Of a DNA stretch of 64,000 nucleotides, positions 55,739 to 64,000 are shown piece after piece. The notes under the pieces were generated by a model that did not search any database, had not been told where the DNA came from, and was given only the letters and a program-made list of their open reading frames with translations. Every line of letters begins with the position of its first letter. The stretch's first letter is position 1. The DNA is from Rusavskia elegans (lineage: Eukaryota > Ascomycota > Lecanoromycetes > Teloschistales > Teloschistaceae). The DNA is taken from assembly GCA_011316305.1 (NCBI GenBank), contig SAUG01000046.1, forward strand, positions 248,001 through 312,000. Reading direction: 5' to 3'. The translations under genes were made by a program, and so were the position numbers.

Positions 55739-56936
55739 TTACTCCTGAGGTTGCTGGCTTCTCCGCATTTTCTCGGCTTCGAGATTCTCGTAAAGGAGAT
55801 ACAATGCCTTTTCGTTGGCTCCTGAGCTTCCCATGATGGTGAACATGCGCTCCCCCGTGTCGTCATGTGGAGCTTTCGCGATGGAGATGCGAGCTCCAGA
55901 ACTCTTCCGGATCTCACTGATTTTGCTACCGCCCCGACCAATGATGCAACCAACCATGTCGGATGGGATGCTGATATTTTGGGTCTGGATCTCCTCTCCG
56001 TCCTCGGTCACAAGAGGTGTTCCTCGATTTGCAGCATCTGAGTTGGAGCGGCCCCCACGGTTGAAATTGCTGGCGGAAGCGTCGCTAAAGTCGGCTCCAT
56101 TCCCTGTGCGATTGTATGATCGGGGGGTTCCATATGGGGGCGGGGGGCCTCCCATGCTGCCGTTGAGCGGTCCTCCGCGACCAACTTCTGCTCGGACTGC
56201 GGGGTTGTACAAGACGGTGCCGGTGCCGCGTTGCCAATCGTCAACCAAACACTTTCCGATCTCCCATGTAGCCTTCTGGATGCCTTCCGGCGTGCCTTGT
56301 ACTTCTACAATTCTCTCGGTCGATTGGGGAAGCATTTCCTTTTGAGCAACCATGCGAACTCCGGAGGCATCCTGGATGTGCTTGATCTTGAGACCTTGCC
56401 TCCCAATGATTGTTCCCATTTGGTTGTGAGAGATGAGTAGTCGTATAGCTACAAGGTTCGCCGGTTAGCGTCCATGTCAATAGGAACCGAGAGACTCAGA
56501 AGAGAGAAGAGATGGTCTACTAACGGTGTGTCCCGTTGGACGAGATGATTCCGCCCATGCCAATCTGAGGAGCGCCCTCAAGTAGGCCTTTGGCAACGAT
56601 AGAGTAGGCTTTGGAGATACCTTCCAAGCCTCCAGTCACGGTGAGGACACGATCGTGCACCCCCTGCACCACCTTGCTCACACCAGCCTTGACGCCAGTC
56701 TCGTCGCGTAGATCTGCAACGTTCTTGCCCGCCTTACCAATGATGACACCGGCTTCTTTGGAAGACACGATGGCACGGAGGGTGAGTTGGGCTTGGGCAT
56801 ATTCCTCATCCGTTCGAGGGGCAGGTTCTCCGTCTGGACCAACACGGTTGTCGTCTCCGGCATCAGCATTCAAGCTCACACGATTCAACGAGTCAGTTAG
56901 TCCTGAGACCTCCTCGGTCCTGGTTTCTGTAGCCAT
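55739..56936 (-). CDS. Triple-KH-domain RNA-binding protein
   Basis: Two minus-strand exons, 56936..56525 and 56448..55739, join in frame (NGTH joined to PIRLLISHNQ) to 373 aa. Three KH domains are visible by their GxxG loops: GVIIGKAGKN near residues 63-72, GTIIGRQGLK near 149-158 and GCIIGRGGSK at 304-313. A Gly/Pro/Asn-rich linker of about 75 residues separates KH2 from KH3. This is the architecture of the PCBP-like fungal proteins related to yeast Pbp2/Hek2 and fission yeast Rnc1, which bind C-rich or U-rich mRNA and affect stability and localisation. The exact orthologue is not assigned. Confidence 0.92.
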
Positions 56937-58687
56937 TGTGAAAGGCGGGCTTGATTTAATGACAGGGCTGAAGGCAAGGGATTGTGAATGGGTGCTGGGT
57001 AGAAAGGCTATGTGACTAAGAGTCGCCGAGGAAGACTTTCATACTATCAGCTACCCTTTTCACATGCCATATCCGAACAAGGGCAATGAAGTAGACGTAC
57101 ATGCGTAGGAACGGGGAATGGAGGAGGATGATGAGGTAGGACTCGAGGTGAAGTTCGACTGCGATGACGAGAAGCAGTTCAGGGCAGGAGATGTGGTCGA
57201 GGAAAGTCTGAGGTCCGGGAAAGAAGTGGGAAGGAGGAGAGGTGATTATGGCAGGTTGGGGAAGAGCAGTGGAAAGTGGAAAGATGCTCTCGAATTTTTG
57301 AGGTCTACCGCACGCTAGCGGTATTCCCCCAATCGCAATCCCTGTGCTGTGCTGCCCGCACTGCAGAACGTTAGGTTTTTCCCTTCACCTCGCTTGGCCA
57401 TATCGAGATCACAAGATACTTTACCTGTCATTGCCGGCGGGGCATTATGAACAATCATAATTGCTGTACTCTACCAGTATTAGCGACAGACTCCCCAGCC
57501 AGCAGCTTCCGCCATGCTCGTCGTATCAAACATCAATCGAAACGTGGGCCGCGCTTACTCAGATCTCATATAACAAACAACATGGTCATCGTCATCGCCT
57601 GTTTAAATAATAGCGTCAAGCCTTCTAGCGGCTGACAAAGACAATGTTATTATAAGGTCTCAGAATAACGCTAATAATTTCTGCTAGGTAAATATTCTAA
57701 CAATTTTCAATTTTTCTTTTGAATCTATGTAATAATATAAAATAAATTAAAAAGTTATTCGATATTTTCTATCGTTTAGATTGTTTTTATTTCATTTTAT
57801 TTTCTATTTACTTTTATCAATTTCATTTTATTTTTATCTAGACGCTATATTTTCTAGTTTTAACGATATCGACAAATAAAATACGAATTTTTTTTTTAAA
57901 AAAAACATTCGTTTAAATCTAGATCTAAATTCAAGCTAGTAATAAAATTAGAAATAAAAATAAAAATTTAAAAAACGATCGAGATTTAGAAAAAAAATAT
58001 CAAAAAAATATCGAAGTTCTATTATTATTTTCGATAAAAGCTAGAAAAATATAAAATCATTCGAAAAAATTTTAAATTCAAAAAAATCGAATATAGTTAA
58101 AAATCTAGCGTTAATAGAAAATTAATAGATTTAAAGTTATTGTTAAATCTATATATTTACGTAAAACGTAAAATCACTTTTCGGGAAACTACGCGATATT
58201 AAACTTAGATCTACGATCATTAAATGTATCTGCCCGTAGCTATAGAGAGTTAGCGTATCGCCTAAGTAGGGTGAGACCTAATACCTCATGACGCACGATG
58301 CAGGTCTGAGGGCTGAGGCAAGGCCGCGCAGCAACCACAAAGAGGGTCGCTACTACTTAGCACCACCACCCTACCTTATGGCTTTACAACGGCTACGATC
58401 CGATTGAAGATACCCTTAGACTTCGAATGGCAGCTGTACAGTGGGATCAACAACCGGTAGAACGATATACCATGCCGAGATACCGACTGCTGCCCGCCTC
58501 ATTGCGCTTAATCATCGACACTAACGAGCTATATGATGCGTCGAACTGTTTCTCAACGGTTTTGGTAAGGAGGAAAAATCCCTGAATTAGACCGACGATG
58601 AACTACAGCGTTGAAAACGTCCCTACACTCAAGTTCCTCCATATTTACGGGTCTGATTATGTACATCCTGCTCTGATACCGTCGTTT
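56937..58687. other. Intergenic region containing AT-rich island
   Basis: KH gene promoter on the left. The AT-rich island occupies about 57620-58200, followed by about 480 nt of normal composition up to the ADH 3' end without a recognised gene. Confidence 0.5.
57620..58200. other. AT-rich, RIP-like island
   Basis: Abrupt change to long A/T runs (for example around 57710-57900 and 57940-58090). Remaining C and G are mostly in TCGA/CGA contexts, so CpA looks depleted while CpG is kept. That pattern fits repeat-induced point mutation, which favours CpA. No reading frame or terminal repeat can be seen, so the source element is unknown. Confidence 0.6.
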
Positions 58688-59968
58688 CTACTTTTGTGCT
58701 TCGAAGACCACTGCAGACCACGTTAGACTCATTCACCAAAGTTCTCGACGAATGGTTAACTCACCTTTCTGCACTTTCATTTGGTCAAATAGTTCATATC
58801 CCTCGACAGCTTCGGACAATGGCATGATATTGTCCGACATGAACCCCAGCAAATGCTGCTTCTCTTTCAACTTTTCCAAAGCTTGCGGGAATATTGACCG
58901 GACTGGACATCGGCCCATCTGGATCCGTAGGTTCTTTCCGTATCCTTGATTGCCACTCCATGGTATTTCTCCGTTATGGACTCCAACACTGGAGATGATA
59001 CCCCATGGCCGCAGCAGCTCAAACCCCATCTTCAGAGCTGGGCTCAATCCCACCACCTCGATAACCACATCCGCCCCTCTGCCTTCTGTCAACTCTTTGA
59101 CACGCTTATGCAGTCCTTCCCGATCCGTCTGGAAATTCCATGGCTCGGCTCCCAATGACTTGGCGAGGTCGAGTCGTGACTGCACCGAGTCGACCGCAAG
59201 CAGATGCTTTGGTTGGTAGTCCATGGCGTTGATTACAGCACAGAGACCCACGGGCCCGCAACCAATGACCACTGCCGTCGATTCTGCCACTTGCTCATTG
59301 GTCAATTCTTTGAATCCGTTATGAGCGGCAAAGTAGCCCGTCGGAAATATATCGGCCATCAACACCAGAGCGTTATCTGCAATCTCTTCGGGAGCTTTCA
59401 CGACTGTGGCGTCGGCCAATGGGACCCGCACAAATTCAGCCTGAGCTCCATCAAGTCCCGCTGTACCGAATAATTGGCTCTTGGCGCATCTGGAGGAGTA
59501 TCCGTTCCTGCAATAAAAGCACTCCTGGCTACACAACACCGTCAGCTGCTGGAAGAAAGAGCGAGACATCGGATTATCGACTGGGGCCTAAACGCCACAA
59601 CGACTTGCGTACCAGGAGACGGTAAAGGGCGACACGACCTGATCCCCTTTCTTCAAATTCTTGACCGCGGATCCAATTTCCTCGACCGTTCCGGTGAACT
59701 CATGGCCCATGATGAACCCCTCGGGGCTTGGCTGGTGGCCCCTAATGTTGAAATGAGGAATCAACCTCACATCTAATAATCTCTTTGGCTGTTTGGTCCA
59801 GTGGGAATTTCAATACCTAAAGACATGCAGCTCACTCCCGCAAAGCGCGGAGTAGATGACTTTGACAATGATGTCCGTATCCGCTTGGATTTTGGGGATT
59901 GGCCTGTCTTCAAGCTCGACCTTGTGAGGCCCTTTGAACACTACTGCCCGCATTGTATTTCCCGCCAT
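58688..59968 (-). CDS. Zinc-dependent alcohol dehydrogenase (MDR family)
   Basis: Four minus-strand exons, 59968..59817, 59741..59613, 59528..58765 and a 23-nt last exon 58710..58688, join in frame to 355 aa. The ATG at 59968 (MAGNTMRAVVFKGPHKV) was chosen because the upstream extension starts at TTG. Catalytic zinc ligands fit Cys43 (ALCGSELHVF) and GHEFTG (His64, Glu65). Structural-zinc cysteines are C94, C97, C100 and C108 (CQECFYC then SRC). The Rossmann motif is VVIGCGPVGLCAV. The last exon supplies the usual end VVFEAQK. It is an NAD(P)-linked medium-chain dehydrogenase like threonine or sorbitol dehydrogenases; the substrate is not identifiable. Confidence 0.92.
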
Positions 59969-60654
59969 GATCTTCCTGTTTCTTTTCTCAGACTTTCCGT
60001 CCAGCGATGCCCGCTTTCGTATGAAATGGATATTCCACAATCCTGATTACAGTTCTGATCGGTATCTGTGGGAGCTGTGTCACCTTTCTGTCCTCAAAGG
60101 CTACTTGACAATGCAGGGCTATTATATGCCGTTGCAAGGGCTTTTCTGGCGTCTTTCGTCAATGCTGGGGCCATGCCCCGCTTCCCCGCAAGCACAGGAG
60201 CATTCAGCCGAGCCTTGCGGAAGCTTGAGCCTGGCACATCATCATGATCTAGAACGTCCAGAGAGCTTACGTGAAGCAGTCATGCATATTCGACACATGA
60301 CGTTATGGAGCTTTCTCACCAAATGAAAGGATCTGACCGGATCTTCCGATAACGTGGTATTTGCCCTAACAATAATGGCACAGGGTTTAGCCAGCTCTGA
60401 CTTTGTGTAATTCCGTCGAGGCAGGAGAGGCATGACACAAGTCAGACCACACACTTCCATTTCGTCAAATGTGCAGACTCATTGTCAGTCATTCACCACC
60501 ATGTAATCTCTCTAGCTTGCTCCCTTGTCCCCCCATCCCAAAACGCCATCCATGCCATCATTTAACAATAACTATCAGTCTCCCCTACTCATGTTCTTCC
60601 CTCCCCACCAACTCCAACTCCAATCATTTCATACCAATCTTGAAGGGTGAAAGA
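59969..60654. other. Intergenic region
   Basis: Between the ADH start and the 3' end of the Yippee gene (both minus strand). No supported gene. Confidence 0.5.
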
Positions 60655-61128
60655 TCAAGAGACCGAACACAGCAGCTCCGCCTCCAAGATGAATTTCCCC
60701 TCCTTGTACTTCTCACTGGCCTCGTACGCCTTGTCATATTTCCACCCCACTGTCTCCTTGCACTGCTTGCAAACCACATCCCGCACTTGGTGTCGGCCGG
60801 TGGTCATGTTGCGCTCGACGGCTTCCGATTGCGTGGTGTTGACGACGGTGTTGAAGAGGTAGGCTTTGCCGTGTTGACCGCGGAAATTCTGCAACGAGGA
60901 ACTCAAAGGTCAATCGCTGTCTTCGAACTTGCTAAATGACGGTGGTGTTGGAGTAGGGGGAGCGTTGGGGTTTGTGTGGAGGAGAAGCGGGTTCAGGGAG
61001 GGTTGGAATGGAAGAGGGCGGAGACATACACGGCTGATGATAGCATCGTGGCTTGCGAGATGGGTCTTGCAGTTCTTACATCCAAAGATCTTGTCGGAGT
61101 TTAGGTAGACGTTGTAGGAGAGCCCCAT
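60655..61128 (-). CDS. Yippee-family zinc-binding protein
   Basis: Two minus-strand exons, 61128..61030 and 60888..60655, join in frame to 110 aa, the normal Yippee length. The ATG at 61128 gives MGLSYNVYLNSDKIFGCKNC, the conserved start. Zinc ligands are Cys17/Cys20 (GCKNC) and Cys73/Cys76 (VVCKQC). Between them is the highly conserved NFRGQHGKAYLFNTVVN and NMTTGRHQVRD, then ETVGWKYDKAYE and EKYKEGKFILEAEL. The fold resembles the CULT domain of cereblon. Fungal Yippee proteins are small and conserved, with roles reported in development and cell-cycle related processes; the biochemical function is not settled. Confidence 0.95.
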
Positions 61129-61792
61129 TTTGGGCTCGCTCTTCTTTGTGAGCTCTTCTCTACCAAGAAAATCTTGCACGGGGATTGTGTCGGTTTTGGA
61201 TCAGTCGCCAGCCTCGCCTCGGTTGTGGATCGTGTCAGTGGATGGTGGGCGTTGCAATGTAATCCTAGTGGTATTGGAGGTTAAGTGGTGACGATTTCGT
61301 AGATCTCGAGGCTGCTGGTGCCGAGCGCCGGATGGACGTGGATCAACCGGATAGTAGGTATGAAGAGTCGAAACCGGTTCCTCACTGATGTTTAGACAAT
61401 GATCTAGCGAGTGGCTATTTTGAGCAGGCTGAAGGCTCCTTGGTCGATGTGTAGCTGGCTATAGGAGCTCTCGGTGCGGGGGGGGGAGTGTGCTTTGGTA
61501 TTGGCGAAGCTCTGAGTCGAATCTTAAGATTCTTGGTTGGTACCGAAGAGGGTGCTGCTCGACAGATCAATGCCGTGGTGGTCTGATCTGTGAGTTACGG
61601 TGAGTATAGATGCTGTCTGTCAAACGGGGTGGGGAATTGGTTGCCTGATATTAGGGAGTAGAATGACGAAGTTTACCTTATGCACCGGTCATTAATTTTA
61701 GTGCAACAGCTGCATAATTTACAGGTGAAGCACTCAAATGTTCAGTGACCTGCTGGAGTGACTATTCGTTGATGAATAGGTAGTAAGTTGCA
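61129..61792. other. Intergenic region
   Basis: Yippee promoter and 3' region of the ppk6-like gene (both minus strand). A short G run near 61481-61489. No gene. Confidence 0.5.
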
Positions 61793-63142
61793 TCAGCGTT
61801 GCTTCAGCGAGTCTTTATGTTCTTCCCAAAACCGTATGCAATCCACATGGCCCCAGTGATCAACCCACCACTCCCCAAAGCTATCTTCCACATTCACGTC
61901 CAGTCTAGCTACCCTTTCATCCCGCTTCAGTCCGCATAGGAAGCAACATTTGGGAGCCGCTAATCCTCCTTCACCCAGCTTTGCTACACGTATTGGCATG
62001 TTGTCCGAATATTCTGGCAATGCAAACTTGACTTCGGACTGTTGAGCGTTGATCTTCGCTATCTGGCTTTTGATGCCGCCGGCTTGCTGTTTCCACATTC
62101 TGACCACTTCTGCTGCTTCTTGATCTTCTCTACGAGCCTCGGTTCGGTCGACTCCAGTCAGCTTCATGCCGCCTGCTTTACCCGCGTTTGCTGGGCCGAT
62201 ACTCATCCTTTGAGCTAGATGCGTGTCACGTTTCCATCGTAGCTTCCGACCGGCCAGGATACGTGCAGACGCGGTTGTCATCGCCAAGTTATCGTGCAAG
62301 TTTTCGAAAAGTGATTCGTGGCTTGGAAAAGCGTCATTCATCAAAGATGTACTCATCGAGGAGACAATATCGCGAATTTCGTTAGGGAGGCTGTCAAGCA
62401 TCGTGACAATGATAGATAACAGTACGGAGGGTGGCGGTACATTGGAAGGCGCAGGTCCAGCCGTGGATGTACTCGATAGCTTAGGCGCCGTCCCTGTCGC
62501 TTCAGCAGCAGCTGCTGGAGCACGAGCAGGAGGCGCAGTGGTCACCTCAAGAGAGTCCATGAGATCCAGCAGAGACGTATCCTGCTTTAATTTTTGGTTG
62601 ATAGCAACGTGGACCATTGGAATTATCTCAGACGGTGGGTCTTCAACAAGACTTTCCGTTTGGGATTCTTGCTGGAAGTCTCCCCAATCGTCATGGTCTT
62701 CTGTATAAGGAGACAAGGGAAGAGGCTTCCCAAACGACTTAGCTCTGTTACGGGGATAGGAAGGCCAAACGGTGATGGGCGTGTCTTCCGACCTGTTGTC
62801 TACGAGGTTCCCATCACTTTCGTCCTGAGGAATAGCCAACTTTAGAGGAGCATTCAGTTCCCTGAAAGATGGTGATGGTGATGGCGGCGGTTTGGTGGTC
62901 TCAGTGTCAATCAATAGTCCGCTCTGATTCGGACATGATGGCTTAGAATACTTTCCAAGTGTTCTATCATCTCCAGGGTCCCTCTCGAGCTCGAAAGAGG
63001 TTTCAGGGTGTGCGAAGTCACCAAAGTCATCCTCTTCTGTCGATCCGTTATTCATGACATTATGACTGCTTGAAGAAGCCCAAGGATTGATTTCATCATC
63101 GTGCGAAGAGCAACTGAATTCTTGGAGAAGGTCCAACGACAT
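61793..63142 (-). CDS. ppk6-like conserved fungal protein with acidic-Phe motifs
   Basis: One minus-strand exon, 449 aa (ATG 63142, MSLDLLQEFSCSSHDDEINP). The N-terminal half is disordered and has acidic phenylalanine motifs of the adaptor-ear-binding type (EEDDFGDFAHP, DDWGDFQQ). A helical central part follows (PNEIRDIVSSMSTSLM, RKLRWKRDTHLAQRMSIGP, ARREDQEAAEVVRMWKQQ). A C-terminal putative zinc site has CCFLCGLKRDERVARLD and WWVDHWGHVDCIRFWEEH. I recognise this C-terminal block from proteins annotated ppk6-like in fungi. No kinase motif is visible, so that label should not be read as activity. Clathrin or adaptor association is an inference from the DFGDF-type motifs. Confidence 0.8.
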   Translation of the reverse strand: MSLDLLQEFSCSSHDDEINPWASSSSHNVMNNGSTEEDDFGDFAHPETSFELERDPGDDRTLGKYSKPSCPNQSGLLIDTETTKPPPSPSPSFRELNAPLKLAIPQDESDGNLVDNRSEDTPITVWPSYPRNRAKSFGKPLPLSPYTEDHDDWGDFQQESQTESLVEDPPSEIIPMVHVAINQKLKQDTSLLDLMDSLEVTTAPPARAPAAAAEATGTAPKLSSTSTAGPAPSNVPPPSVLLSIIVTMLDSLPNEIRDIVSSMSTSLMNDAFPSHESLFENLHDNLAMTTASARILAGRKLRWKRDTHLAQRMSIGPANAGKAGGMKLTGVDRTEARREDQEAAEVVRMWKQQAGGIKSQIAKINAQQSEVKFALPEYSDNMPIRVAKLGEGGLAAPKCCFLCGLKRDERVARLDVNVEDSFGEWWVDHWGHVDCIRFWEEHKDSLKQR

Positions 63143-63388
63143 GTTGTGGGTTTCCGAGCCCTTAGTCTCCTGGAAGAGTTTTATATCGTCTTGGACTATT
63201 CAAGAATACAAACTGAGGTGTTTACGAAGGCAAGGAAGGGGTTGGCGTATCAAAAGGTCTCGGATTGGGAAGCTTCGCTGTTGCCCCAGTAATTACTCCC
63301 GCCACAAGCAGCTGACGGCATACTCATACATGATGCAGCTATTTTGAATTCGTTTGTGCAGGGCGCAGCGGGAATTCGAAAGCATGCC
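63143..63388. promoter_or_regulatory. Divergent promoter ppk6-like / TBC gene
   Basis: 246 nt between the minus-strand ppk6-like start and the proposed plus-strand TBC start. No factor site identified. Confidence 0.45.
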
Positions 63389-64000
63389 ATGAGGGCGTTC
63401 GAAGAAACACGGTAAGTAGACCGTAAAAAGCTTCACGCTTGAAGTACTAATTTAGACCTTCTTAGCGAACGTTGGGATGCAACCTTTGGTCAAAATACCA
63501 ACATCTCCGACCTAAGGACGGCTGTGAAAGATACGAATGGCCAAAGTCCTAGTGTCAAAGGGCTGAGATCAATATGCTGGAAGGCATTCATTTTGTTCGA
63601 AAATCTTGACAAGTCAACTTGGACCAAAACCCTTACCCACTCGCGGAGCGCCTATGGAACTCTTCGCGAACATTTCCTCAAGGACATCGAACATCCAGAC
63701 AACATATCAGCCGATCCGTTGACAGCTGACGCCAGCGTAAGGCACCTCCCACCTTTGCAGTCATATTCTTGATGCGGAGCATGCTCTCTGACCCGAGACT
63801 AAGAAGTTTGAAAGTCTCCATGGACCATACTGAGACAAGACGAAGAGCTCCGTGCCGAGATCTTTCAAGATGTCGAGAGATGTATGCCCGAGAATCTCTA
63901 TTTCCGCGAGCCAGCCACTCAATCCATGCTTCTCGATATCCTTTTCATTTACTGTAAACTCAATCCCGATGTTGGCTATCGACAAGGCATGCACGAGGTC
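63389..64000 (+). CDS. TBC-domain RabGAP, 5' part (truncated by window end)
   Basis: Three exons are visible: 63389..63411, 63466..63736 and 63815..64000, open at the window end. The start reads MRAFEETR joined to ERWDATFGQNTNISDLRTAV. The TBC region follows: GLRSICWKAFILFENLD, SRSAYGTLREHFL, then after the second intron SPWTILRQDEELRAEIFQDV, CMPENLYF, and LFIYCKLNPDVGYRQGMHEV. The R-S-x-x-W and YRQGMHE motifs are TBC signatures. The second acceptor is placed at 63814 because the upstream bases carry an in-frame TGA. TBC proteins accelerate GTP hydrolysis by Rab GTPases in membrane traffic; this one resembles the TBC1D5-like group. Confidence 0.87.

Noticed and set aside
58205..58680. Possible retrotransposon coding fragment right of the AT-rich island
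   Set aside because: No gag, reverse transcriptase or integrase motif could be read in any frame; left unassigned.
1..64000. CRISPR arrays, bacterial operon or prophage features
   Set aside because: None seen; spliced genes and fungal families show a eukaryotic nuclear origin.

Overview
The window is nuclear DNA from a filamentous ascomycete (Pezizomycotina). The evidence is dense genes on both strands with short GT-AG introns, mostly about 45-210 nt. Branch points resemble CTAAC or CTGAC. The families are fungal or fungus-typical: AIM11, Erg24, DUF3074, PAS kinase, a Zn2Cys6 regulator, a fungal rhodopsin-domain membrane protein and a ppk6-like protein. The class is not resolved from sequence alone. 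No bacterial, viral, CRISPR, rRNA or convincing tRNA feature was seen. || Layout. 0-8 kb: a coiled-coil membrane protein, a small single-pass membrane protein, a tandem pair of paralogous small secreted proteins, and AIM11 on the minus strand. 8-14 kb: a secreted FAD-linked (BBE-like) oxidase, then a rhodopsin-domain membrane protein that carries a 46-nt C homopolymer and two probable frame breaks. 14-24 kb: a DUF3074/coiled-coil protein, an unassigned protein, the C-14 sterol reductase ERG24, and divergent from it an MRH/Atg27-like sorting receptor. 24-34 kb: a zone of gene decay. It holds a multi-lesion LPGEIRN-type pseudogene, an intact secreted alpha/beta hydrolase, a stop-interrupted RBR zinc-finger remnant and a divergent homoserine kinase. 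35-46 kb: a conserved two-TM proline-rich protein, a secreted protein, a secreted QSGSI-repeat (DUF4097-like) protein and a large Zn2Cys6 transcription factor. 47-64 kb: housekeeping genes, namely the ADP/ATP carrier, PAS kinase, a triple-KH protein, zinc alcohol dehydrogenase, Yippee and a ppk6-like protein, ending in a truncated TBC RabGAP gene. A strongly AT-rich, RIP-like island lies at about 57.6-58.2 kb. || Most unusual signal. A short foldback repeat occurs four times outside genes (about 24671-24748, 26445-26523, 32121-32180, 39306-39391). It also occurs twice as the bodies of two introns of one gene (25771-25944 and 25118-25317). Copies one and two flank that same pseudogene in inverted orientation. 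This resembles an introner-like or MITE-like family able to provide spliceable introns and terminal inverted repeats. || Working together: ERG24 and the AAC carrier serve sterol synthesis and mitochondrial energy exchange. PAS kinase, the Zn2Cys6 factor and the KH protein are regulatory. The MRH receptor and TBC protein act in membrane traffic. The secreted oxidase, hydrolase and small proteins are outward-facing accessory functions. No biosynthetic cluster is evident.
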